From Stammera capleta_AF (GTDB taxonomy: Bacteria > Pseudomonadota > Gammaproteobacteria > Enterobacterales > Enterobacteriaceae), in contig CP144777.1 of NCBI GenBank assembly GCA_036689265.1, positions 1 through 64,000 on the forward strand: DNA of 64,000 nt. The letters are read 5' to 3'. A model generated the notes under the pieces. It was not told the origin of the DNA and searched no databases. It worked only from the letters and a program-made list of their open reading frames with translations. A program made the translations under genes and the position numbers. Below are positions 47,828 through 56,188 of the stretch, piece by piece (position 1 is the stretch's first letter; the number at the start of each line of letters is the position of its first letter).

Positions 47828-49012
47828 ATGTCAAAAGTAAAGTTTAATCGTAATAAGGTTCATGTAAATGTTGGAACTATAGGTCATGTTGATCATGGTA
47901 AAACTACTTTGACCTCTGCTATTACTACTGTTTTATCAAAAAAATATGGTGGTGAAGCTCGCTCTTTTGATCAAATAGATAATGCTCCTGAGGAAAAAGA
48001 AAGAGGAATTACTATAAATACATCTCATGTTGAATATGATACTAAAATAAGACATTATGCTCATGTTGATTGTCCTGGTCATGCAGATTATATTAAAAAT
48101 ATGATAACAGGTGCTGCTCAAATGGATGGGGCTATATTAGTTGTTTCTGCTGTTGATGGTCCTATGCCGCAAACTAGAGAGCATATTTTATTAGCACGTC
48201 AAGTGGGTGTTCCTTATATTATAGTATTTTTAAATAAGTGTGATATGGTTGATGATGAAGAATTGTTAGAATTAGTAGAAATGGAAGTAAGAGATATATT
48301 ATCTCAATATGATTTTCCAGGAAATGATACACCTATTGTTAGAGGTTCTGCTTTAAAAGCACTAGATGGTGTAGGAGTTTGGGAGGAAAAAATTGTTGAA
48401 TTATCTAGTTTTTTAGATAGTTATATACCAAACCCTAAGAGATCTTTAGATTTACCTTTTTTATTACCAATAGAGGATGTGTTTTCTATTTCTGGTCGTG
48501 GAACAGTGGTTACAGGAAGAATAGATAGAGGTGTAATTAAAATTAACGAAGAAGTTGAAATTATTGGAATACATGATACTGTTAAGACTACATGTACTGG
48601 TATAGAAATGTTTCGTAAATTGTTAGATGAAGGAAGAGCAGGTGAAAATGTTGGTATTTTATTAAGAGGAATTAAAAGGGAAAATATTGAAAGAGGTCAG
48701 GTTTTAGCAAAACCTGGATCTATAAATCCACATACTGTTTTTAGTTCTGAAGTTTATATTTTGTCTAAAGAAGAAGGTGGTAGACATACACCTTTTTTTA
48801 ATGGTTATAGACCTCAATTTTATTTTAGAACAACTGATGTTACAGGCGATATAAAATTACCAAAAGATATAGAAATGGTTATGCCTGGTGATAATATTAA
48901 AATGGTTGTAAGTTTATCAAATCCTATAGCTATGGATAGTGGTTTGCGTTTTGCTATTAGAGAAGGAGGCAAGACTGTTGGGGCAGGAATAGTAACTGAG
49001 ATTTTAAAATAA
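47828..49012 (+). CDS. tuf: Elongation factor Tu
   Basis: EF-Tu (394 residues, the same as E. coli) carries aminoacyl-tRNA to the ribosome. GHVDHGKTTLTSA, DCPGHADYIKNM and NKCDMVDDEELLELVEMEVR are intact, as are domains II and III (GRGTVVTGRIDRG, GGRHTPFFNGYRPQFYFR). It is a single copy within this window. Like groL it has milder codon bias. rpsJ follows about 80 bp later, so the str and S10 operons are joined by loss of the E. coli genes between them. Confidence 0.99.
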   Translation: MSKVKFNRNKVHVNVGTIGHVDHGKTTLTSAITTVLSKKYGGEARSFDQIDNAPEEKERGITINTSHVEYDTKIRHYAHVDCPGHADYIKNMITGAAQMDGAILVVSAVDGPMPQTREHILLARQVGVPYIIVFLNKCDMVDDEELLELVEMEVRDILSQYDFPGNDTPIVRGSALKALDGVGVWEEKIVELSSFLDSYIPNPKRSLDLPFLLPIEDVFSISGRGTVVTGRIDRGVIKINEEVEIIGIHDTVKTTCTGIEMFRKLLDEGRAGENVGILLRGIKRENIERGQVLAKPGSINPHTVFSSEVYILSKEEGGRHTPFFNGYRPQFYFRTTDVTGDIKLPKDIEMVMPGDNIKMVVSLSNPIAMDSGLRFAIREGGKTVGAGIVTEILK

Positions 49013-49095
49013 AATTATAAATTTGTAATTAAAATTAAAATATTTTTTATAGTTAAGAATTTTTGTATTTTTATTTATAAAAATATAAGGCATTT

Positions 49096-49407
49096 ATGGA
49101 AAAGCAAAGAATTCGTATAAAATTAAAAGCTTTTGATCATCGTTTAATAGATTTATCAACATGTGAAATTGTTGGAACTGCTAAAAAAACAGGAGCTCAA
49201 GTTTATGGACCAATTCCTTTACCTACTTCAATAGAACGTTTTACTATATTAACTTCACCTCATGTTGATAAAGATGCTAGAGATCAATATGAAATTAGAA
49301 TTCATAAACGTTTAATTGATATAATAGATCCAACAGATAAAACTGTTGATTCTTTAATGAAATTAGATTTAGCTGCTGGTGTTGATGTTCAAATTAGTTT
49401 AAGTTAA
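49096..49407 (+). CDS. rpsJ: 30S ribosomal protein S10 (NusE)
   Basis: S10 (103 residues, the same as E. coli) is both a 30S head protein and the NusE antitermination partner of NusB. RIRIKLKAFDHRLID, the GPIPLPTSIERFTILTSPHV loop and HKRLIDIIDPTDKTVDSLMKLDL are conserved. It starts the S10 operon. The E. coli L4-regulated leader hairpin is not evident in the 83-bp gap. Confidence 0.98.
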   Translation: MEKQRIRIKLKAFDHRLIDLSTCEIVGTAKKTGAQVYGPIPLPTSIERFTILTSPHVDKDARDQYEIRIHKRLIDIIDPTDKTVDSLMKLDLAAGVDVQISLS

Positions 49408-49427
49408 ATAGTTTATTTGAGAATAAA

Positions 49428-50057
49428 ATGATTACTTTGATAGGTAAAAAAATTGGTATGACTCAAATTTTTAACGATCGTAATTTATTTGTTCCAATTA
49501 CTGTTGTGGAAATTTTAAAAAATGTTATTACTTGTATAAAAAATAAAAAAAGAGATGGATATTGTTCTGTTCAGTTAACTACTGGTTTTAAAAAAAAATT
49601 AAGTAAATCGGAATTGTTTTATTTTTCTAATTTAAATATTGTTCCTGGAGTTGGTTTATGGGAAGTAAAATATAATAAAAATATACATTTTAAAGTTGGT
49701 CAAATTATTGATATTAGTTTATTTGATAATACAAAACAGGTTGATGTTATTGGTATATCAAAAGGTAAAGGTTTTTGTGGAACTATAAAAAGGTGGAATT
49801 TTAAGTCACAAGATAAATCTCATGGAAATTCTCTTTCACATAGAGCTCCTGGATCTATAGGTCAAAATCAGACTCCTGGTAGAGTTTTTAAAGGAAAGAA
49901 AATGTCTGGTCATATGGGAAATGATAGAGTTACAATTCAAAAGTTAAATATTGTTAATATAAATAAAAAAAATAATTGTTTATTATTAAAAGGTTCTGTT
50001 CCTGGTTATAACAATAGTTATTTAATTGTAAGATCATCTATTAAAAATAGTAAATAA
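49428..50057 (+). CDS. rplC: 50S ribosomal protein L3
   Basis: L3 (209 residues, the same as E. coli) initiates 50S assembly and approaches the peptidyl-transferase centre. GKKIGMTQIFNDRNLFVPITVVE, the SKGKGFCGTIKRWNF block, GSIGQNQTPGRVFKGKKMSGHMGNDRVT (shortened here: GRVFKGKKMSGHMGN) are diagnostic. It follows rpsJ by 20 bp. Confidence 0.97.
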   Translation: MITLIGKKIGMTQIFNDRNLFVPITVVEILKNVITCIKNKKRDGYCSVQLTTGFKKKLSKSELFYFSNLNIVPGVGLWEVKYNKNIHFKVGQIIDISLFDNTKQVDVIGISKGKGFCGTIKRWNFKSQDKSHGNSLSHRAPGSIGQNQTPGRVFKGKKMSGHMGNDRVTIQKLNIVNINKKNNCLLLKGSVPGYNNSYLIVRSSIKNSK

Positions 50058-50085
50058 TAATTATAATATATAGTGTTTATGTTTT

Positions 50086-50694
50086 ATGGAAATTTTATTG
50101 AAAGATATTGATAATGTTATTAATTTATCTGATGAAGTTTTTAATGTAAAATTAAATGTTAATTTAGTTCATCAAGTGGTTAAATCATATTTTGTAAATA
50201 AGAGAAAATGTTGTTCTATTCAAAAATCTAGATCTTTAGTTTCAGGATCTAATAAAAAACCTTGGAAACAAAAGGGCACAGGAAAAGCACGATCTGGTTC
50301 ATATAAAAGTCCTTTATGGCGTTCTGGAGGAGTTACTTTTGCTTCTAAGTATGTTGATTATTATTCTAAAATTAATAAAAAAGTTTTTAATAAAGCTTTA
50401 AAAGGGGTTTTATCTCAGTTGATAAAAACATCTAGAATACATATTTTTAGCGAATTTTATATTGAAAAACCTAAAACTAAATTACTTGTTAATAAATTAA
50501 ATTCATTTAATATATTAGAATCTTTAATAATTGTTAGTAAAATAGATCGTTGTTTATTTTTGTCATCTAGGAATTTATATAAGGTTTGTGTTTGTAGTGT
50601 TAACAATATTAAGTTAGTTAATTTGATAAATTATAAAAATACTATTTTTACTTTAGATTCTATAAAAATTATTGAAGGTAGATTATTAAAATGA
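50086..50694 (+). CDS. rplD: 50S ribosomal protein L4
   Basis: L4 (202 residues; E. coli 201) lines the peptide exit tunnel. The extended loop KKPWKQKGTGKARSGSYKSPLWRSGGV is intact in its core (KGTGKARSGS, SPLWRSGG). In E. coli L4 also represses its own operon. Its TGA stop overlaps the rplW start as ATGA (50691-50694). Confidence 0.96.
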   Translation: MEILLKDIDNVINLSDEVFNVKLNVNLVHQVVKSYFVNKRKCCSIQKSRSLVSGSNKKPWKQKGTGKARSGSYKSPLWRSGGVTFASKYVDYYSKINKKVFNKALKGVLSQLIKTSRIHIFSEFYIEKPKTKLLVNKLNSFNILESLIIVSKIDRCLFLSSRNLYKVCVCSVNNIKLVNLINYKNTIFTLDSIKIIEGRLLK

Positions 50695-50993
50695 TTAATA
50701 AAACTGGTTATTTAAATATTTTATATAAACCTTATTTTTCGGGAAAAGTGTCATTTATAAATTTTAAAAATAATGTTGTAGTATTTATTGTTAATAGATA
50801 TGTAAATAAATTACAAATATCTTGTTTTTTTAAAAATGTATTTAAAGTTAAAGTTTTAAAAGTTAGAACTTTATTATTTAAATGTAGAGTTTTTAATAAA
50901 AAAAAAAAATTAACCCGTGTTAATATTATAAAAAAAGCTTATATTATTTTAAAAAAAGATCATAATTTTGATTTTAGTCGTTATTTAGAATAA
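50691..50993 (+). CDS. rplW: 50S ribosomal protein L23
   Basis: L23 (100 residues, the same as E. coli) lies at the tunnel exit and docks trigger factor and SRP. It is diverged but shows NNVVVFIVNRYVNKLQI, FKVKVLKVRTLLFK and a Lys-rich loop followed by KKAYIILKKDHNFDF, in family order. It is coupled to rplD by a 4-bp overlap. Confidence 0.92.
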   Translation: MINKTGYLNILYKPYFSGKVSFINFKNNVVVFIVNRYVNKLQISCFFKNVFKVKVLKVRTLLFKCRVFNKKKKLTRVNIIKKAYIILKKDHNFDFSRYLE

Positions 50994-51011
50994 AATTATA
51001 CAGGAAACGAT

Positions 51012-51830
51012 ATGGTTGTTGTTAAATGTAAACCTACTTCTTCTGGAAGAAGACATAAATTTAAAATAGTTAATTGTAAATTATTTAAAGGTAAACCATA
51101 TAATTCTTTAATTAGAAAAAAGAAAAGAACTGGTGGACGAAATAATTTAGGACGTATAACGGTTAGACATATTGGTGGAGGACATAAAAAAAAGTATCGT
51201 ATTTTGGATTTCAAAAGAAATAAAGATAATATATCTGCTATAGTTAAGACTATAGAATATGATCCTAATCGATCATCTTATATTGTATTATTATTGTATA
51301 AAGATGGTGAAAGGAGATATATTATTTATCCAAAAAATTTAAATATAGGTGATAAAGTTGAATCTGGCAACAATGTAAATATAAAAATTGGTAATTGTTT
51401 ACCTGTATATAATATACCTGTTGGATATTTGGTTCATAATATAGAATTATTTCCTGGAAAAGGTGGTCAATTATCTAGATCAGCTGGTTCATATTCACAA
51501 ATTTTTTCCAAAGAAAAGAAATTTGTAGTAATAAAATTACGTTCTGGTGAAATGCGTAAAATTAATTCTAATTGTAGAGCAACATTAGGTGAAGTTGGTA
51601 ATTCTGAATATATGTTGAAACGTTTAGGTAAAGCTGGTTGTTCTCGTTGGTTAGGTATTAGGCCTACTGTTAGGGGAACTGCAATGAATCCTGTTGATCA
51701 TCCTCATGGTGGTGGAGAAGGACGAAATTTTGGAAAACATCCTGTTACTCCTTGGGGTTTTCAAACTAAAGGAAAAAAAACTCGTAAAAATAAACGTACA
51801 AGTAAGTTTATTATAAAAAACAAAAAATAA
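51012..51830 (+). CDS. rplB: 50S ribosomal protein L2
   Basis: L2 (272 residues; E. coli 273) is needed for subunit joining and peptidyl transfer. KPTSSGRRHKF, GGGHKKKYRILDFKRNK, GGQLSRSAGSYSQI and the active-site loop NPVDHPHGGGEGRN with its histidine are intact, and the C-terminus is Lys/Arg-rich. It is one of the best conserved proteins in the cluster. Confidence 0.98.
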   Translation: MVVVKCKPTSSGRRHKFKIVNCKLFKGKPYNSLIRKKKRTGGRNNLGRITVRHIGGGHKKKYRILDFKRNKDNISAIVKTIEYDPNRSSYIVLLLYKDGERRYIIYPKNLNIGDKVESGNNVNIKIGNCLPVYNIPVGYLVHNIELFPGKGGQLSRSAGSYSQIFSKEKKFVVIKLRSGEMRKINSNCRATLGEVGNSEYMLKRLGKAGCSRWLGIRPTVRGTAMNPVDHPHGGGEGRNFGKHPVTPWGFQTKGKKTRKNKRTSKFIIKNKK

Positions 51831-51851
51831 AAAGATAAGGTGATTTATTAT

Positions 51852-52154
51852 ATGTCTCGTTCTTTAAAAAAAGGACCTTTTGTAGATATTCATTTGTTAA
51901 AAAAAGTAGAAAAGATGGTTGCAAATAAAGATAAAAAAGTTTTACGTACTTGGTCTAGACGTTCTACAATTTTACCAAATATGTTAGGTTTAACTATATC
52001 GGTACATAATGGTAGATATCATATTCCTGTATATATTACTGAAGAAATGATTGGTCATAAACTAGGAGAGTTTTCTCCTACTAGAACTTATAAGGGACAT
52101 GTTTCTTCTGAAAAAAAACTAAAAAAAGTTACTAAAGAAAAAGAAAAAACATAA
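51852..52154 (+). CDS. rpsS: 30S ribosomal protein S19
   Basis: S19 (100 residues from this start; E. coli 92) binds the 30S head with S13. MSRSLKKGPFVDIHLLKKVE, TWSRRSTILPNMLGLTISVHNG and GHKLGEFSPTRTYKGH match. I use the ATG at 51852; a frame start at 51840 would add four residues not in the family. The C-terminal tail is longer and Lys-rich. Confidence 0.97.
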   Translation: MSRSLKKGPFVDIHLLKKVEKMVANKDKKVLRTWSRRSTILPNMLGLTISVHNGRYHIPVYITEEMIGHKLGEFSPTRTYKGHVSSEKKLKKVTKEKEKT

Positions 52155-52176
52155 TATTGTTAATTATGGAGTTATT

Positions 52177-52512
52177 ATGGAAGTTTATGCAAAACATTGT
52201 TATGCTAGATCATCTGCTCAAAAATTACGTTTAGTTGCTAATTTAATAAGAGGTAAAAAAGCTTCTTTAGCTGTAAATATTTTAATATTTACAAGAAAAA
52301 AAGCGGCTTTTTTAATTAAAAAGGTATTAATTTCAGCAATTTCTAATGCTAAACATAATAATGGCATTGATATTAATGATTTAATAATTTCCAAAGTATA
52401 TATTGATGGTGCTTCTTCAATAAAAAGAATAATGCCTAGAGCTAAAGGTAAAACTGATCGTATTTTAAAACGTACTAGTCATATTACTATTTTTGTTTCA
52501 AACAATAAATAA
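52177..52512 (+). CDS. rplV: 50S ribosomal protein L22
   Basis: L22 (111 residues; E. coli 110) forms part of the exit-tunnel constriction. ARSSAQKLRLVANLIRGKKASLAVNIL and the beta-hairpin region GASSIKRIMPRAKGKTDRILKRTSHITIFVS are conserved in order. It lies between rpsS and rpsC. Confidence 0.97.
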   Translation: MEVYAKHCYARSSAQKLRLVANLIRGKKASLAVNILIFTRKKAAFLIKKVLISAISNAKHNNGIDINDLIISKVYIDGASSIKRIMPRAKGKTDRILKRTSHITIFVSNNK

Positions 52513-52544
52513 TTTGTAGTAAAATTTAAAGGTGATAATTATAA

Positions 52545-53321
52545 ATGGGTCAAAAGGTAAATCCTAATGTTATTCGTTTAGGTATAGTAAAATTGTGGAA
52601 TTCTGTTTGGTTTACTAATAGTAAAAATTTTTCAAATTATTTGAAAAATGATTTTGAGGTAAGAAAATTTTTGTATAAAAAATTAGTTAATGCTTCTGTT
52701 TCTAAAATTATTATTGAAAGACCTACTAAAAGTATAAAAATAATTATATATACATCTAGACCTGGTGTTATTATAGGTAAAAAAGGTGAAGATATAGAGA
52801 AATTAAGGAAAATAATTGCTAAAATAACTGGTGTTCCTTCTCAAATAAATATATTTGAAATACGTAAACCTGAAATAGATGCTATTCTGGTAGCTAAGAA
52901 TGTTTCTTTACAGTTAGAAAAACGTATTATGTTTAGAAGAGTTATGAAAAGATCTATATCTAATGCTATTCGATTTGGTGCTAAAGGTATAAAAATAAAA
53001 GTTAAAGGAAGATTAGGTGGTGCAGAAATAGCTAGAACAGAATGGTATAAAGAAGGTAGAGTTCCTTTACATACTTTAAGGGCAGATATTGATTATGGAA
53101 CTTCTAATGCTTATACTAATTATGGTGTTATAGGTGTTAAAGTTTGGATATTTAAAGGTGAAATATTAGATAATTTATATTCAGATAAATTTATTGATAA
53201 AAATATTATTTTGGATAAAAAACATTTTTTAAGAAAGAAATTTCAAAAGAAATATTATTTAAGGAATAAAAATGTTACAGCCAAAACAAACAAAGTATCG
53301 AAAAGTTCAAAAAGGACGTAA
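52545..53321 (+). CDS. rpsC: 30S ribosomal protein S3, extended C-terminus overlapping rplP
   Basis: S3 (258 residues; E. coli 233) shapes the mRNA entry channel and has helicase function. GQKVNPNVIRLGI, the KH motif PGVIIGKKGEDIEKLRK, FRRVMKRSISNAIRFGAKGIKI and GRVPLHTLRADIDYGTS are intact up to KVWIFKGEIL near residue 206. The tail after this is about 50 residues, Lys-rich, and its last 16 codons overlap the start of rplP by 50 bp in another frame. Confidence 0.97.
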   Translation: MGQKVNPNVIRLGIVKLWNSVWFTNSKNFSNYLKNDFEVRKFLYKKLVNASVSKIIIERPTKSIKIIIYTSRPGVIIGKKGEDIEKLRKIIAKITGVPSQINIFEIRKPEIDAILVAKNVSLQLEKRIMFRRVMKRSISNAIRFGAKGIKIKVKGRLGGAEIARTEWYKEGRVPLHTLRADIDYGTSNAYTNYGVIGVKVWIFKGEILDNLYSDKFIDKNIILDKKHFLRKKFQKKYYLRNKNVTAKTNKVSKSSKRT

Positions 53322-53676
53322 TAGAGGTTATGCAAGAAATAGTAATATTGTTTTTGGTGTTTATGGTTTAAAAGCTATTACTAGAGGTCATATTTCTTCT
53401 AAGCAAATTGAGTCTGCTAGACGTGTAATTACAAGAACGGTTAAGCATTATGGTTTTATTTGGATAAGGATTTTCCCAGATAAACCAATTACAAGAAAAC
53501 CGTTAGAGGTTAGAATGGGGAAAGGCAAAGGAAATGTTGAATATTGGGTAGCTGTTATTAAACCTGGAAAAATATTATATGAAATAAAAGGTGTTACTGA
53601 AAATATTGCAAGAAAAACTTTCAAGCTAGCTGGGGATAAATTATCTGTTAAAACTATTTTTGTTAAAAAAGATTAA
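53272..53676 (+). CDS. rplP: 50S ribosomal protein L16
   Basis: L16 (134 residues; E. coli 136) organises the A-site region of 23S. MLQPKQTKYRKVQKGRNRG is nearly identical to the family start, which fixes the ATG at 53272 inside rpsC. RVFPDKPITRKPLEVRMGKGKGNVEYWVAVIKPG, in part IFPDKPITRKPLEVRMGKGKG, is diagnostic. The 50-bp overlap with rpsC is unusual. Confidence 0.97.
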   Translation: MLQPKQTKYRKVQKGRNRGYARNSNIVFGVYGLKAITRGHISSKQIESARRVITRTVKHYGFIWIRIFPDKPITRKPLEVRMGKGKGNVEYWVAVIKPGKILYEIKGVTENIARKTFKLAGDKLSVKTIFVKKD

Positions 53677-53678
53677 TT

Positions 53679-53876
53679 ATGAAAAATATTAATTTATTAA
53701 GAAAACAAAATATTGGTGAGTTAAATATTATTTTGTTTTCTTTAGAAGAAAAATATTTTAATTTGCGTATGAAATTTTCTTTAAATAAATTTAAAAAAAC
53801 TCACATTATTAAAGAATGTAGAAGAAATATTGCTTTAATAAAAACAATAATATATGAAAAAAAAAAAAAATCATAA
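53679..53876 (+). CDS. rpmC: 50S ribosomal protein L29
   Basis: L29 (65 residues; E. coli 63) is a small two-helix protein by the tunnel exit. LLRKQNIGELNIILFSLEEKYFNLRMKFSLNKFKKTHIIKECRRNIALIKTI has the family pattern. Its last codons (EKKKKS) run through a 14-A tract that is also the start of rpsQ, a 23-bp overlap in a different frame. Confidence 0.93.
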   Translation: MKNINLLRKQNIGELNIILFSLEEKYFNLRMKFSLNKFKKTHIIKECRRNIALIKTIIYEKKKKS

Positions 53877-54123
53877 AATAAAAAAAAGTAAGGTGTCATT
53901 AAAAGGATATGTTATAAAAAATAAAATGAATAAAACTGTTATTGTATCTATCTTGCGTTTGGTTAAACATAAAATTTATGGTAAATTTGTAAAAAAAACT
54001 GTAAAACTTTATGTTCATGATGAATATAATGAATGTAAATTAAATGATTTTATTTTAATAAAACAGTGTCGTCCTTTATCTAAAAATAAATCTTGGATTT
54101 TTCATAAATTGTTATCTAAATAG
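53854..54123 (+). CDS. rpsQ: 30S ribosomal protein S17
   Basis: S17 (89 residues; E. coli 84) binds the 5' domain of 16S. SLKGYVIKNKMNKTVIVSILRLVKHKIYGKF and VHDEYNECKLNDFILIKQCRPLSKNKSW are conserved. Its N-terminus is encoded by 14 consecutive A (53857-53870) immediately after the ATG. A start further inside is possible, because the family usually has only about 8 residues before the conserved strand and no other ATG is available there. Confidence 0.94.
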   Translation: MKKKKNHKIKKSKVSLKGYVIKNKMNKTVIVSILRLVKHKIYGKFVKKTVKLYVHDEYNECKLNDFILIKQCRPLSKNKSWIFHKLLSK

Positions 54124-54144
54124 TTTTTTATATAGGGTTTGAAT

Positions 54145-54516
54145 ATGATTCAAGAGCGATCTTTATTATTAGTTGCTGATAATACTGGAGCTAAATTAGT
54201 TATGTGTATTAAAGTTTTGGGTGGAACAAATCGTAGATATGCTTATGTAGGTGATATTATTAAAATTACTGTAAAAGAAGTTCAACCTAAAAGTAAGGTT
54301 AAAAAAGGTGATGTTTTAAAAGCCGTTATAGTTCGCACTAAGTATGTTATTAATAGATCTGATGGATCTTTGTTGAGATTTGATAATAATGCCTGTGTTT
54401 TATTAAACGATGTAACGGAACAACCTGTAGGAACAAGAATTTTTGGTCCTGTTACTAGAGAATTACGTTCTGAAAAATTTATGAAAATATTGTCTTTAGC
54501 TCCTGAAGTTTTATAA
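54145..54516 (+). CDS. rplN: 50S ribosomal protein L14
   Basis: L14 (123 residues, the same as E. coli) forms an intersubunit bridge and interacts with L19. MIQERSLLLVADNTGAKLVMCIKVLGG, GDIIKITVKEVQPKSKVKKGDVLKAVIVRTK and GPVTRELRSEKFMKILSLAPEVL are conserved. The ATG at 54145 is preferred over the TTG at 54139. Confidence 0.98.
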   Translation: MIQERSLLLVADNTGAKLVMCIKVLGGTNRRYAYVGDIIKITVKEVQPKSKVKKGDVLKAVIVRTKYVINRSDGSLLRFDNNACVLLNDVTEQPVGTRIFGPVTRELRSEKFMKILSLAPEVL

Positions 54517-54536
54517 AAATATTATTGTGGTGTTTT

Positions 54537-54854
54537 ATGTCTTTGAAATTTCGTGTTAATGATGAAATAATTGTTATTTCAGGAAAAAATAAAGGTAAAA
54601 AAGGTATAATTAGTAAAATATTTGTAAAACTTAATAAGGTTATTATAAATAAAGTTAATTTAGTTCATAAACATCAAAAACCTATTCCAAATGTTAATGG
54701 TTCTGGAGGAATTATTTTAAAAGAGTCTTTAATAGATATTTCTAATATTAGTCATTTTTGTAAATGTAAATTATTAAAGTTATCCAAAGTTGGATTTAAA
54801 TATATTAATAAAAAAAAGAAACGTTTTTTAAAAAAAGGTAATTTGATAATATAA
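54537..54854 (+). CDS. rplX: 50S ribosomal protein L24
   Basis: L24 (105 residues; E. coli 104) is an assembly-initiator protein. The KOW motif is in RVNDEIIVISGKNKGKKGIISKI, followed by NLVHKHQKPIPNVNGSGGIILKE. The ATG at 54537 matches the family start; an upstream TTG at 54525 is less likely. Confidence 0.95.
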   Translation: MSLKFRVNDEIIVISGKNKGKKGIISKIFVKLNKVIINKVNLVHKHQKPIPNVNGSGGIILKESLIDISNISHFCKCKLLKLSKVGFKYINKKKKRFLKKGNLII

Positions 54855-54856
54855 TT

Positions 54857-55396
54857 ATGGGTGTTTTATTAGATTTATATAAAAATATTGTTGTTTATAA
54901 AATGTTTAAGGAATTTAAATATAATTCTATTATGGAAGCTCCTAAGTTAATTAAAATTGTTATTAATGTTGGAATAGGTACAGCTAACTTTGATAAAAAG
55001 AAATTAAATACAGTAATAGAAAACATTAGTTTAATATCTGGTCAAAAACCTATAATTACTTATTCTAGGAAGTCTATTTCTAATTTCAAGATAAGACGTG
55101 GTTTTCCTGTTGGATGTAAAGTTACTTTAAGGAAAAAATTAATGTGGGGTTTTTTAGAAAAGTTTATTTTTATATCTATTCCTAGAATAAGAGATTTTAG
55201 AGGTTTTAGTAAAAAATCTTTTGATAAACAAGGAAATTTAAATATAGGTATTAAAGAACAAACTATTTTCCCAGAAATAGACTATGAGAAGTCCGGTTTT
55301 CTACATGGTTTAGATATTTCTATAAATATTTTATCTAATTGTGTACATGAATCTTTTTTTTTATTGTCTTGTTTTTCTTTTCCTTTTTGTAAATAA
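54857..55396 (+). CDS. rplE: 50S ribosomal protein L5
   Basis: L5 (179 residues, the same as E. coli) binds 5S rRNA and contacts P-site tRNA. Conserved blocks are KIVINVGIGTANFDKK, ISGQKPIITYSRKSISNFKIRRGFPVGCKVTLR, IPRIRDFRGFSKKSFD and IKEQTIFPEIDYEK. It ends in SFPFCK like the E. coli FDFPFRK. It starts 3 bp after rplX. Confidence 0.97.
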   Translation: MGVLLDLYKNIVVYKMFKEFKYNSIMEAPKLIKIVINVGIGTANFDKKKLNTVIENISLISGQKPIITYSRKSISNFKIRRGFPVGCKVTLRKKLMWGFLEKFIFISIPRIRDFRGFSKKSFDKQGNLNIGIKEQTIFPEIDYEKSGFLHGLDISINILSNCVHESFFLLSCFSFPFCK

Positions 55397-55430
55397 AATA
55401 ATTATTAAAATTTTGATTGTTATATATATT

Positions 55431-55736
55431 ATGACTAAAAAATCTATTATAGCTAGAGAAAAAAAAAGATTAATTTTAATAAAAAAATATTTTTCTATTA
55501 GGTTAAAATTAAAAAAAATAATATCTAGTAATAAGTATTCTGATAAAGAAAAATGGTTGGCTAACGTTAAGTTGCAGAATTTACCTAGAAATTCTAGTAT
55601 TTGTCGTCATCGTAACAGATGTATTCAAACTGGTAGATCTAGAGGTTATTTACGTAAATTTGGTTTAAGTAGAATAAAATTTCGTGAATTAGCTGTTAAG
55701 GGTGATATACCTGGTTTAAGAAAATCAAGTTGGTAA
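55431..55736 (+). CDS. rpsN: 30S ribosomal protein S14
   Basis: S14 (101 residues, the same as E. coli, zinc-free type) lies in the 30S head. KSIIAREKKRLILIKKYFSIRLKLKKII, LPRNSSICRHRNRCIQTGRSRGYLRKFGLSRIKFRELA and a final PGLRKSSW are diagnostic. I chose the ATG at 55431; the frame is open further upstream inside rplE, but that part has no family resemblance. Confidence 0.97.
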   Translation: MTKKSIIAREKKRLILIKKYFSIRLKLKKIISSNKYSDKEKWLANVKLQNLPRNSSICRHRNRCIQTGRSRGYLRKFGLSRIKFRELAVKGDIPGLRKSSW

Positions 55737-55764
55737 ATATTTTTATGAGGTTTTAATTATATTT

Positions 55765-56160
55765 ATGAGTATGCAAGATCCTATATCAGATATGTTGATT
55801 AGTATAAAAAATTATCAATTATCAGGTAAATTGTTTTTATGTATTGGTTATTCTAGATTTAAAGAATCTATTTTAAAAATATTTAAAAATGAAGGTTTTA
55901 TAATAAATTATAAGATAGTTTTAAAAGATATTAAGAAAAAAATTATAATTAATTTAAAATATTTTTCTGGATCTCCTGTTATTTCAAATATTATAAGGGT
56001 AAGTAAACCTAGTTTACGGGTATATAAATCTTATAAATTTATACCTGTTATAATGTCTGGATTAGGTGTTGTTGTATTATCTACTTCGAAAGGAGTTTTG
56101 TCAGATAAAGAAGCACGTTGTTTACGTGTTGGTGGTGAAATAATTTGTTATATATTTTAA
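55765..56160 (+). CDS. rpsH: 30S ribosomal protein S8
   Basis: S8 (131 residues; E. coli 130) organises the 16S central domain and in E. coli represses the spc operon. MSMQDPISDMLISIKNYQL and the RNA-binding C-terminus VIMSGLGVVVLSTSKGVLSDKEARCLRVGGEIICYIF are conserved. It follows rpsN by 28 bp. Confidence 0.97.
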   Translation: MSMQDPISDMLISIKNYQLSGKLFLCIGYSRFKESILKIFKNEGFIINYKIVLKDIKKKIIINLKYFSGSPVISNIIRVSKPSLRVYKSYKFIPVIMSGLGVVVLSTSKGVLSDKEARCLRVGGEIICYIF

Positions 56161-56188
56161 AAAATAGTATTTAGGAGATTTATTTTAA

